A stretch of DNA of 64,000 nucleotides, taken from positions 32,599,106 through 32,663,105 of the forward strand of contig JAUJPP010000005.1 in assembly GCA_030562195.1 (NCBI GenBank), read 5' to 3'. Under the pieces are notes generated by a model. The model was given only the letters and a program-made list of their open reading frames with translations, was not told the origin of the DNA and did not search any database. How positions within the stretch are numbered: the stretch's first letter is position 1; each line of letters begins with the position of its first letter. This document shows positions 23,053 through 35,500 of the stretch, one piece after another. This DNA is from Nipponacmea schrenckii. Its lineage: Eukaryota > Mollusca > Gastropoda > Lottiidae. A program made the translations under genes and the position numbers.

Positions 23053-24330
23053 GAGTCATAATTCTTGTCCAGCAGGAGATGGGATAAAACGATGAGTACA
23101 GAAGGAGGGAAAACAATCTGATTGTATTCAATATCGCAGAATCTAAGGCAGATAATTCTGAAAGAATCAGAAGCTGTGATATTGAAAAGCTAACTGAACG
23201 TCTATCTGTTAAAGGTTTAAAAGATGTGAGATTAACCACAGCCATTAGAGTCGGAAAACCAGCTAACAACTATACAAGACAATTGAGGTAATCCTAAACA
23301 GCACAAAAGAGAGAAGAGAAGTCTTTTATGGTAACCGTAATAAGAGGGAAGTGCTTGGTAGACATGGATAATACAATAATGTGATATTGTCAAAAAAATA
23401 TAATCATAAGCATAGGATCCTAATTCACATACAGAAAACTTAAAAGTGAATTAGCTATAACACTTGAGACTGGAGAAAAAGTTGTGATTAGAGGTGGAAA
23501 GATTGTCAAAAATCACGATGTAAGACCGACAAGAACCATAGAAGTAGTTTAGACCCCCACAGGAAGCCCAAACCGCCATACGGAATACAGCCTCAGGGAA
23601 CCCCTCAACAAGCACAACACTAGCTACGGGAAGTAAGAATATACATTCGACTCTGCACGAAACTAAGACGAAGAGACTGATTTCATACTCAGGTGACGTA
23701 AATGACACATTTAAGACCATCAAATTTGTAGTCGAAAGTCCTCGAAGAATTAAACTCTTGCCAGTTCGCTACAAGAAGGCATACTACCGGATCAATAAAA
23801 AGAAGGTAACTTAACTCTTTAAGAAAGGCATTAAAATATGTGCATCTAATTACAGACCAATCAGCCTCATCAATCTGATCGTCAAGACGTTGGAATCAAT
23901 AATAAAGGACACTGTTATGAACAGTATGGTTTCAAAAGAGGAAGATCTACCACAACACAGTTATTAGAATTCCTTAACCAATTACCAATGCCATAAACCA
24001 TCAAAATCCAATAGACGTGATATAATATTTAGATTTCTGCATAGCTTTTGACAAAGTGTCACACCATCGACTCCTGATAAAATTGCAGAAGATAGGTAAT
24101 CCCATCTAATGGATAGAAAACTTTTTGAAGTATCGAAAACAACGTGTAGTATTTTACAATGAAGCCTCCCTGTGGGCAAATGTAGAAAGTGGAGTATCCC
24201 GTATACCGGGAGGTCTAAAACTAGGAAAACACCTTCCTTTACCTCCCTGAAGTAATCGCTTTGAAAAAATTCTCTTTGAAAATTAATCAATTGTGTAAAT
24301 CTCTCCAGAAGAAGACAATTTCTTATCAAA
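23053..24330 (+). mobile_element. Internally deleted non-LTR retrotransposon (LINE) remnant
   Basis: The first part (about 23080-23535) encodes an ORF1-like stretch across stops: NLIVFNIAESKADN, ATRVGKP-like AIRVGKPANNYTRQ, then VVIRGGKIVKNHDVRP. The second part (about 23830-24220) encodes reverse-transcriptase blocks: NYRPISLINLIVKTLESIIK, EQYGFKRGRSTTTQLLEFLN, YLDFCIAFDKVSHHRLLIKL and ESGVSRIPGGLK. The endonuclease and the YADD catalytic block are missing, and frameshifts and stops are many. It resembles the CR1/Jockey/RTE side of non-LTR elements, but the clade is not resolved. It cannot be active. Confidence 0.82.
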
Positions 24331-24426
24331 CTGATGTGTGATGTAGTCTCTACTTGTGACCTAGGCCAGTGCTTCTATAAGAGATTATCTCTTATAACAC
24401 CCTCAACGGAAAGAAATTTTGAATTC

Positions 24427-26126
24427 TTAGGGCCGTATGCTGCGCTCGAACTTTAGAAGTTCTTTACTTAAGGTCGACCTTAAGTCAGACTTTGGGTGTG
24501 CTGCTCTCCATCTTTGATGTAAGTCATGCTTCACACGAGTGTTTTGTCGACAAATTTAAAGTAAAGTCTAAAGGGCCCCATACACGATCAAAAAAATCAT
24601 CAAAATTTTGTATCAAAATTTTGATAACAATATTTTGACTCAAAATTTTGATGTAAAATGTCCACACACGATTCAAAGTTTATTTCATCAAAAATTCAGT
24701 ACTTTCAATAAAACAGGCAAATTTTGCACTTTTGTTCATTTGGTTCGTAATTTGTTGATCGATTTTTTCAAATCATTAATAGTAGCTGGAGTGAATTGCT
24801 TCCTATATTTCTTCAAGAGGATTTCATAAGATTCGACTTTCTTGTCATGATTGTTGTAATCATCTGACTTGATTTTCCACATGCAAAGTTTTGGACTCCA
24901 GAAATCAATTAAAATTTTTTGATTTTCCTCTTTTGCTTTGTTTTTTCAGACGTAGTGAAATCACAAGATGTTCTCTCTTGGGTTGTCAGGATCAAAATTT
25001 TGACCAGTTCCCCACATGTATTTAAAATTTTGACAACTCGTCAAAAAATATCAAAGTGGATTTGATCGGTCAAAATTAGGATTCAAAATTTTGATGATTT
25101 TTTTGATCGTGTATGGGGCCCTTAAGTTAGGGGGATACCAGACTTTAGTCGTAAATTATATACATATTTACGTATTTCGACTTTGCTCAAAAAGGTATTG
25201 TAATCGTTCGGGTTATTTTATTTTTTTTTTTTTTCGATTCTCGGACGAGTTTGCAGACGAACTGGTAATAAGTACAGACATCTCTTGATGCACTTTACTT
25301 GCAGCATCTTTCTGCATGTTTATAAGTTTCATTTTAGTTGGTGTTTCTCTCGACCCATGTTGACAAAATCAGACTTAGCTGAAGCAAATGTTGATGTCAC
25401 GCTTGTTCGTCGGCTTGTTGGACCCTGTAATGATTTCTGTGATGGAATCGTAATTTTGGCTGGATACAATTTTTTAACCGATGATGATGCGGACGTGGAC
25501 GGCTTAACTGCAGAAGAATATGTGTAGAATAATGAAATGAATAAATTAGATTGACAACCTACACCTTCACATATTTCGGGTTGTATTGTAAAATGGAAGT
25601 TTGGCAAATTAAGGGTCAATTGCGATTTGAAAACTTTAAATTATATACGACACGCCCTAAATATAGCTGAACCACTGTAAATATGTAGAACTAGAATACA
25701 GACGTGGATTTATTCTGGGAAAAGTGATACGGGTAGCTAAAATTGTGTTATATATGACTTTATCCTTATCATTATCAAAATCATTCTGCAAGGGATGCAG
25801 ATATGTACCGGTATGACAGCACATATCTTTTGACTGGAATTACTGGAATTGTCTCCACTATACCACCACCAGTTTTCTTTCTCTCTTTTTTTCCCATCAC
25901 AACACATTTGTTTCCTTCATTTTTAAATTATTCCAACATATCTTTCATTTTTTTAAGTTACCGTTGGTTTCCGTACATAAACAGATGTAGTCAAACTTAG
26001 TAAAGATAAGTTTTAATTGAAGCCATGCATACCAAAATGAATAAATAAAAGGTCGAAATTTTACAAAGTCTAACTTTACCTCAAGTCTGACTTAGCGATA
26101 AGTTCGAGCGCAGCATACGGCCCTAA
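24427..26126. mobile_element. DNA transposon-like TIR element (host of a nested MITE)
   Basis: Left end TTAGGGCCGTATGCTGCGCT with CGAACTT; the right end is its exact complement (AAGTTCG, then AGCGCAGCATACGGCCCTAA), a perfect TIR of about 27 bp. Flanks gaattc/gaatta may be a 5-bp duplication, but this is ambiguous. Without the nested MITE it is about 1.15 kb. It holds short open frames (for example 25329-25619 minus) with no recognised transposase. Confidence 0.82.
24572..25122. mobile_element. Nested MITE with TAA target duplication (551 bp)
   Basis: AGGGGCCCCATACACGATCA-type left end (as agggccccatacacgatcaa) and its exact complement on the right, a TIR of about 38 bp. Direct TAA at 24569-24571 and 25123-25125. 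A 3-bp TWA duplication is typical of PIF/Harbinger MITEs. Repeated tcaaaattttga words fill the interior. Confidence 0.88.
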
Positions 26127-26516
26127 GAATTAGCTTATCTTAGATTTCGAGAAGTCCGAGTTTTCCATATTGCTCTATCTGAAAACCGAAAACTCGGCAG
26201 TGATTCCTAGGAATTGAAAGAATCGGAGTTTTGAACATCCAAGAAGGCCCTATTTGGGAAAATTCGATGTAGGCCTACGTATTGTGTATTTTTAACTTAA
26301 TTAAAACCTTCAAGTCTATGTTTTTAGATTGTTCTTATTGGTTTATAGTTTCCTATTCTAATATTTACTCCGGAAGTAACAAAACGAATAAAAGCGCATG
26401 CGCACAATTGATTTCAGCCATATTGACAACATTAAGGATTTTTTTTCTAACACCTTGGAAAATGGTTTAGAATGAAGTGAAATTGTTAACCATAGCGAAT
26501 TTGCGACAAGAACGCT

Positions 26517-29500
26517 ATGTCATCTTCTAGCTCGTCTGCTACGGGCAACTCAAGTCAACCTGGGCCATGGAAGAGATCTGGAAATGTTCCTGGAAGGTAA
26601 TTAAATTAAACACCAGTTTTATTTGGGCAGGTGGTATTAACAGACGAGTCTCAATGAAAGAATTGGTCTAGGCCACAATCAATAGATGAGCTTAAATTGA
26701 TTGTGTGAAAATGAGTCATTAGTATGATTTTATTTGGGAAGACACACACACAAACTCACCCACCCTTTCACCCCACAGCACCCACCCACACAACCATTCT
26801 CTGACTGACATAAAATACAAATTACAATGTAGGCTATAGGCCTATTATATAGATCTATATACAAATGGCACTACTCCTGAAATAAGTATATCCTGAGTGC
26901 CACTGTCTGGTATTGTTTACAAATAAATATACTACATTCCTTTCTCACCATACTAAAATCTTATTTTTATCAAAGTTTGTCAATCACTGAGAAAAAAAAG
27001 TAAAGTATTTCAATGCCATTGCAATAGAGAGAAAACAAAATATTTAGACCGCTATAGACCATAAGTCCATAAGTAAAGCTTTGCATTATTTTAAAAATGT
27101 TGGTTTATATTATTTCAGTATACGTCCAGTGTACGGAGCTCAGCACCCACCAATGAATTCTAAACCTTTAAGGTAGATAAGCTACAACATCATATTTATC
27201 ATTCTAATTTGCAATAATTGTCAAAATATTAGTGAAACCAGAGTTAGGCACTTTTAAAATCCTCATAAGGGCTGAAGATTTGTTGAATGGAGTTCTGATT
27301 TAATAAATGAAGTTATATATGTAAGAAATTGTCCTTCACACACCACAAGTCTTGTAAGTCTTTTAGACATATGAATGCAGGGTTTGAAATAAGTGGTATT
27401 GCATTGCAGTTTGCGATTGTACTTTTTCGATGCCCGAGTAGTGAATTGTTGATTATATATAGTATACATAGTAAATGCTGACATTACTATTTATACTTGT
27501 TATTCTGTTTTCTATGATCATTATTTTGTGCTTGATAAAGATTCCTGTATGTGAATTGAAACGTTGCAAATATTAAAGGAAGGAGTAGTATATCCATAAT
27601 AGTGTTGTATTTTAATACTATATATAGTTATATAAAACTTAAGGGAAATATAAATTGTTGGAACAAGACCAATACATAATGCAATACAAAGGACAAAATG
27701 AACGGAGTCAAACTTGACAAGTTCAAGCACAGGTCATAATGATTTTTATTGTCCAACAAAATTTAGTGTCACTGGTATGATTAATTTATTTATGGAGGGT
27801 TAGAAGTTATTTTCATATCAAATAAGTTTTAAATCAGAAATTGAGCAAAAGAAGACCACTTTTATGTTGTTATAATTTCAGTTCACCTAAGAAAGATGAC
27901 AAGATTAAACCTTTGAAAAGAGATGCTTTTGCTGATTTTGAAAATCAGACATCAGATGCCTGGGATGATGCAGATGATGAGCTGATTTCCATGGCCAGCA
28001 TGAACTTATCATTAAAAGATGTCCAGTCTACTGCAAGAGCAGTGTTAGATAACCATAGTAAACTATGTCAAAATAATAATGAAAAGACAAATATAAGATC
28101 TAGTAAGTGCATTGGGTTGTATTTCTCTGGAAATTTTCATCATGAAATTGTTGAAACAATCTTATAACTTTTTAGTTTATTTATACATGTCTGAAATTGG
28201 GAACCATTTTGGCTCAGTGGGTTAGACACTTGCCCGCTTACCTGAGGTACCTTCGGATTTTTCACCCTGGATTCCCCTTGTCAGTGATGCAGATTGGAGG
28301 GACTGACATGGAAAGCGTCAAGTCAATAAATTGGGACAATAAATTGAGGCCCTGTGTGCTACAGACTGTGCCCGTTAAAGATCCCTCAACAGTTGGAAAT
28401 CAAAAAAAAAAAACAGGCTAATGCTGCTGTCCTGGCAATTTTCCCTCATAGCACACTACATGGCATTGCCCGTCTTCATTGGCCCATAAGGTGCAGAGAA
28501 GTAGGATGTAAAACTCCATTCATTTCATTTTTATACGCCCACATGAAATGGGGGGCGTATATTGTCTTCACCCACATCCGTCCGTCCGTCCACAATTGCT
28601 CGTAAACACTCTACAAGATGCAATTCTTGATGGATTTAATTGAAACTTTATAGTGTTTATGATCACTCAAGGATGAACCCTATTTAAAATCAGAGAAATC
28701 GGAAAAAATTTAGTATGAGTTTCTGCCCTTGTTCTTGAATGGCTCGTAAACACTCTACAAGGTGCAATTCTTGATGGATTTAATTGAAACTTTATATGAG
28801 TGTTTATGATCACTCAAGGATGAACCCTATTTAAAATCAGCGAAATCGGAAAAAATTTAGTATGAGTTTCTGCCCTTGTTCTTGAATGGCTCGTAAAGAC
28901 TCTACAATGTGCAATTCTTGCCTGATTTTGATGAAACTTGGTGTGAGAGTATGTTATAACTCAAGGATAAACCCTATTGAAAATCAGCGAAATCAAAAAA
29001 CATTTAGTATAAGTTATTGCCCTTGTTCTTGAAAACGCGTTCAATTTTAGCTTGTAAAAACCCTTGAGAGAACAATTCATTATGGATTTTGATGAAACTT
29101 CGCTTGAGTATTTGTTATCACCCAAGGATGAAGCCTATTGAAAACCAGTTAAATCGAAAAAAATTTAATATCAGTTATTGCCCTTGTTTTTGAAAACGCG
29201 TTCAATTTTTGGCTTTAAAACATTCTACAAAGCACAGTAATTGACCGATTTTTATATGCCCACATGAAATGTGGTGGCGTATATTGTCGTCACCCACGTC
29301 CGTCGGTCGGTCCGTCTGTCCACAATTGCTCTTAAACACTCCACAAGGTGCAATTCTTGACGGATTTAATTGAAACTTTATATGAGTGTTTATGATCACT
29401 CAAGGATGAACCCTATTTAAAATCAGCGAAATCGGAAAAAATTTAGTATGAGTTCTTGCCCTTGTTCTTGAATGGCTCGTAAACACTCTACAATGTGCAA

Positions 29501-32500
29501 TTCTTGCCTGATTTTGATGAAACTTGGTGTGAGAGTATGTTATAACTCAAGGATAAACCCTATTGAAAATCAGCGAAATCGAAAATCATTTGCCCTTGTT
29601 CTTGAAAACGCGTTCAATTTTTAGCTTGTAAACACTCTTGAGAGAACAATTCTTAATGGATTTTGATGAAACTTGGCTTGAGTATTTGTAATCTCCCAAG
29701 GATGAAGCCTATTGAAAACCTGTAAAATCGAAAAAATTTAATATCGGTTATTGCCCTTGTTTTTGAAAATCATTCAACTTTTGGCTTTAAAACACTCTAC
29801 AAAGCACAGTTATTGTCCGATTTTGACAAAACTTGTTTAATATCACCCAAGGATGAACCCTTTTGAAAATAGAAAATATCGAAATATATTTCATACGAAT
29901 TATTGCCCTTGTTTTATGAATTGTGTTGGATTTTTGCCTTGTAAACACTCTATAAGTCACAATTCTTGAGCAATTTTGACGTAACTTGGCATGAGTATTT
30001 GTAATCACCTAAGGATGAACTCTATTGAAATTCAGTTAAATCAAAAAATATTTAGTATCAGTAGTTGCCCTTGTTTTTGAAAATGCTTTCAGTTTTAGCT
30101 TGTAAACACTCTAGAAACAACAATTCTTAATGGATTTTGATAAAACTTGGCTTGAGTATTTGTTTTTACCCAAGGATGAACCTTATTGAAAATCAAATAA
30201 ATCTAAATATATTTAGTGTCAGTTATTGCCCTTGTGTTTGAAAACGCGTTTATCTTTTTGGCTAATAAACACTCTAGAAGGTACAATTCATGACCGATGT
30301 TGACAAAACTCACTGAAATTGTTTGATATCGCAAGGGATGAGCCCTATTGAAAATTAAAAATATCTAAATATATCTAATATGAATTATTGCCCTTGTTCT
30401 TTTAAACGTGTTCGATTTTTGTCTCGTAAACACTCTACATGGCACAATCCTTGACCGATTTCAATGAAACTTGGTGTGAGAGTGTGTTATAACTCAAGGA
30501 TGAACCCTATTGAAAATCAGCGAAATCGAAAAAATTTTTAGTATGAGTTACTGCTCTTGTTCTCGAAAACACGTTCAATTTTAGCTTGTAAACACACTAG
30601 AAAGAACAATTCGTAATGGTTTTTGATTAAACTTGGCTTGAGTATTTGTTTTTACCCAAGGATGAACCCTACCATAAATCAAATAAATCGAAATATATTT
30701 AGTGTCAGTTATAGCCCTTGTTCTTGAAAACTCGTTCAATTTTAGCTTGTAAACACTCTAGAAAGAACAATTTTTAATGGATTTTGATGAAACTTGGCTT
30801 GAGTATTTGTTTTCTCCCAAGGATGAACCCTATTGAAAATCGAAAAATATTGAGTAAAATTTTATTGCCCTTGTTTACGAAAACGCGTTTAATTAACTCG
30901 TAAACACTTTAGAAAGATCAATTTTGATGAAACTTGGCTTTAGTATTTGCTTTCTCACAAGGATAAACCCAATAGAAAATCAGATAAATCAAAAAAATAT
31001 TTAGTGTCAGTTATTGCGCCTGTTGTCAAAAACGCTTTTTGCTTGTGAACACTCTAAACATTCATTTTTGACAAAACTCGCTAAAATTGTTTAATATCAA
31101 CCAAGCATGAGCCTAATTAAGAATTAAAAATATCAAAATATTATTAAGGGTGAACCCTATTGCATATCATAAAAATACCAAAAAAATATGTAATGAGTTG
31201 TTATTAGGTACAATTCTTGACAGTTTTTAATGAAACTAGAGACCCTAAAAAAGAATATATGGTGGAAGGTTGAATATTTCATTCCACTTATTGTAACCTT
31301 ACTGAAAAGTTTTTATTTGAAATAAATGCTGCCAGTGGGCGTACATTACCTTGCCTGGAAAGCTATCTTGACAAAACTTGTTTAATATCACCAAAGGATG
31401 AACCTTATTGAAAATCAAATATATCGATATATATTTGATACGAATTATTGCCCTTGCTGTATAAAATGAGTTCAATTTTTTCTGTGTAAACACTCTACAA
31501 GTCACAATTCTTGAGCAATTTTGACGTAACTTGGCATGAGTATTTGTAATCACCTAATGATGAACCCTATTGAAAAATATTTAGTATTAGTTATTGCCTG
31601 TTTTTGGAAAACTCGCAAAATTTTTAGCTTGTAAACCCTCTAGAAGGCACAATGATTTACAGAATTTGACAAAATTTGCTGAAATTGTTAGGATGAACCC
31701 TATTGAAAACAAGAAATATCACATAATATTTGATTGCCCTTGTTCTTTCAAATGATTTCGATTTTTTGGCTCATAAACACTCTGCAAGTCACATTTCTTG
31801 ACTGATTTAAACCGAACTTGGCATGAGTGTGTGGATTCACCTAAGGATGAACCCTATTGAAAATCAGATAAATCTTAAAATGTTTAATATCAATTATTGC
31901 TCTGTTTTTGAAAATAAGTATATGTATATTTTATTTTTTATTCAAAATCAATGCTGCCAGTGGGCGTATATTACCTTGCCTGGCAAGCTATCTTTTTGCA
32001 ATTGTAATCCAGGCAGTTACTTCCAATTTTGTTTGCCTTCTCCATTTTTAAAAGGTAAGGCAATTAAGCTGTAGTTGCATGAGATCTAATTTTTAGCCAA
32101 TTGAAAAAAGGTGATTTATAATTATAGACTGCCATGATGATATTTTTGAGCCTCATTTAAATTTATTTTTTTCCGTATTTCTAAGAAATAGTGATTTGTA
32201 TCACACAAAATATTTTGCTCTTTATAGATAGTAGCTTACCTATTGTGTCAGTTTGATTCTTCAAGAATTGACAATTACGTTTTAGGTGTTGGTTCTAATT
32301 TAAATCATCATCATCATGCAGGGCCTGGTGTTGGTGTGAGATTAAACAGTGGTTATCAACCTCCCAAATCTACACATATCCGTCTGGCACAAAACACCAC
32401 CATAGATAGAGAAGCAGCTAAACTTGATAGATTTAAACAATTATTTGATGAATCTAATATAGATCTTGGTAAGTTACATTCTAGTTTCATGCCCTGTTTC

Positions 32501-35500
32501 TTGAAATGACGTCCTGCAAGATGATTAGTATCCATGGCTTTGAACTTCTCCAGGTAAGAAAAGTTCTGATGCCACAGTCAGTGCATCAGAGATAAGCCAA
32601 TTGTTAACTTTCTAGTCCTTATCACTAATTCTTGTCCTAGTTTTATTATGGGAATATCTCCTAGAATCAGAACTTTTGAACTGTGTGATATTAAATTGTC
32701 CTTTATTGATTACAGATCAGTTAAGAAGTTTATGTTGGTCAGGTATACCAAAAAGTGTTCGTCCAACAGCATGGAAAATTCTTTCTGTAAGTTTTCTGAT
32801 CATTTGAAAACTCCTTTGAAGGGATAATAGGCGTTCGAAGGAACATAAAAATTTAATTTCACCCAAATTTGGACAATAACAGTATGTTCCCATCAGTGGA
32901 CTAACCTGGTATCATAACTATACATCAAATTCCTTCTATTATCGGATAAATCCACAAAATCAAGTAGTTAATTATAAAACGCTTAATACTCCCATTAAGC
33001 GATTTTCAAATTGTAAATATAAAGGGGTTTTCACGCGTCCTTGATCCCTACGTTGTTAAATTGCACAATGATGTTCTAGGGTTGATTTCCCAGACGCTTT
33101 TATTCTCAAACTGAATGGAATCGTCGCTGGCTCACTATCTTTATACGCCCACATGAAATGGAGGGCGTATATTGTCGTCACCCCCCTCCGTCCGTCCGTC
33201 CACAATTGCTCGTAAACACTCTACAAGGTGCAATTCTTGACGGATTTAATTGAAACTTTATATGAGTGTTTATGATCACTCAAGGATGAACCCTATTTAA
33301 AATCAGCAAAATCGGAAAAAATTTAGTGTTAGTTTTTGCCCTTGTTCTTGAATGGCTCTTCAACACTCTACAATGTGCAATTCTTGCCTGATTTTGATGA
33401 AACTTGGTATGTATTTACTCAAGGATAAACCCTATTGAAAATCAGCGAAATCGAAAAACATTTAGTATGAGTTATTGCCCTTGTAAACACTCTTTAGAGA
33501 ACAATTCTTAATGGATTTTGATGAAACTTGGCTTGAGTATTTGTTATCACCCAAGGATGAAGCCTATTGAAAACCAGTAAAATCGAAAAAAATTTTATAT
33601 CAGTTATTGCCCTTGTTTTTGAAAACACGTTAATTTTTAGCTTTAAAACACACAAAGCACAGTTATTGACCGATTTTGACAAAACTTGTTGAAATTGTTT
33701 AATATCACCCAAGGATGAACCCTTTTGAAAATAGAAAAAATCGAAATATATTTCATACGAATTATTGCACTTGTTCTATAAAATGTGTTGGATTTTTGCC
33801 TTGTAAACACTCTACAAGTCACAATTCTTGAGCGATTTTGACGTAACTTGGCATGAGTATTTGTAATCACCTAAGGATGAACCCTATTGAAATTCAGTTA
33901 AATAGAAAAATATTTAGTATCAGTAATTGCCCTTGTTTTTGAAAACGCGTTCAGTTGTAGCTTGTAAAAACTCTAGAAAAAACAATTCTTAATGGATTTT
34001 GATAAAACTTGGCTTGAGTATTTATTTTTACCCAAGGATGAACCTTATTGAAAATCAAATAAATCGAAATATATTTAGTGTCAGTTATTGCCCTTGTGTT
34101 TGAAAACGCGTTCAATTTTAGCTTGTAAATACTCTAGAAAGAACAATTTTTATAATGTGGTCGTATATAGTCGTCGGTCCATTGGTCCACAATTGCTTGT
34201 GAACGCAATAGGGGCTACAGTCTTTGTCGGATTTAAATGAAACTTGCTGTGATCATTTATATTGATGAGATCTCGGACAAGTTCAAAATTGGCTATTTTT
34301 TCGATGAACGGTTTTTGAGTTATTGCACTTGACTTAGCCAAAACGCGTCAAAATTGGCTTGTGAACGCGATAGAGACTACAGTTTTCATGGGATTTAAAT
34401 GAAACTTTCTGTGATCAGTAATATTGATGAGATCTCGGACAAGTTCGAAATTGATGATTTTTCGATGAATGGTTTTTGAGTTATTGCACTTGACTTAGCC
34501 ATAACGCGTCAAAATTGGCTTGTGAACGCGATAGAGACTACAGTTTTCATCAGATTTGAATGAAACTTGCTGTGATCATTTATATTGATGAGATCTTGAA
34601 CAAGTTTGAAATTGGCGATTTTTCCATGAATGGTTTTTGAGTTATTGCACTTGACTTAGCCAAAACGCGTCAAAATTGACTTGTGAACGCGATAGAGACT
34701 AAAGTTTTCATCAGATTTGAATGAAACTTGCTGTGATCATTTATATTGATGAGATCTTGGACAAGTTCGAAATTGGTGATTTTTCGATGAATGGTTTTTG
34801 AGTTATTGCACTTGACTTAGTCAAAACGCCTCAAAATTGGCTTGTGAACGCGATAGAGACAACAGTTTTCATCTGATTGGAATGAAATTAAGTGTGATCA
34901 TTGAAGTTGATGTCATCTTGGTCAAGTTCGAAATTGATATACTGTGTTTGAGTTATTGCACTTGGCTTAGTCAAAACGAAGCTTGTGATTGCGATAGACA
35001 ATACAGTTTTCATCTGATTTTAATGAAATTTGTTGTGAACATTTATATTGACGAGAACTTGGATTAGACCTAAATAATCTTAGAGTTTTTGCCTGTGTTA
35101 AAACAGAAAATATATTTTAAAGTGGGCGTATCTTGCTAGGCAACCACTTGTTAATGGATTTTGATGAAACTTGACTTGAGTATTTGTTTTCTCCCAAGGA
35201 TGAACCCTATTGAAAATCAAAAAATATTTAGTACAAGTTATTGCCCTTGTTTTTGAAAACGCGTTCAATTTAACTCGTAAACACTCTAGAAAGAACAATT
35301 TTGAATGGATTTTGATGAAGCTTGGTTTTAGTATTTTTTTTCTCACAAGGATAAACCCTATTGAAAATCAGATAAATCGAAAAATACTTAGTGTCAGTTA
35401 TTGCGCCTCTTTTCAAAAATGCTTTCAACTTTTGGCTTGTGAACACTCTAAACATTCATTTTTGACAAAACTCGCTGAAATTGTTCAATATCAACCAAGA

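Noticed and set aside
24608..24829. 73-codon open frame
   Set aside because: Entirely inside the nested TAA-flanked MITE and without protein resemblance.
29787..31553. Open frames with repeated MITNTHAKLRQN-like starts
   Set aside because: They recur because they lie antisense to the HINE tandem monomers; they are by-products of the repeat, not a gene family.
28600..31900. CRISPR-like array
   Set aside because: Monomers are ~161 bp with no short repeat/unique spacer pattern, in a eukaryotic intron.
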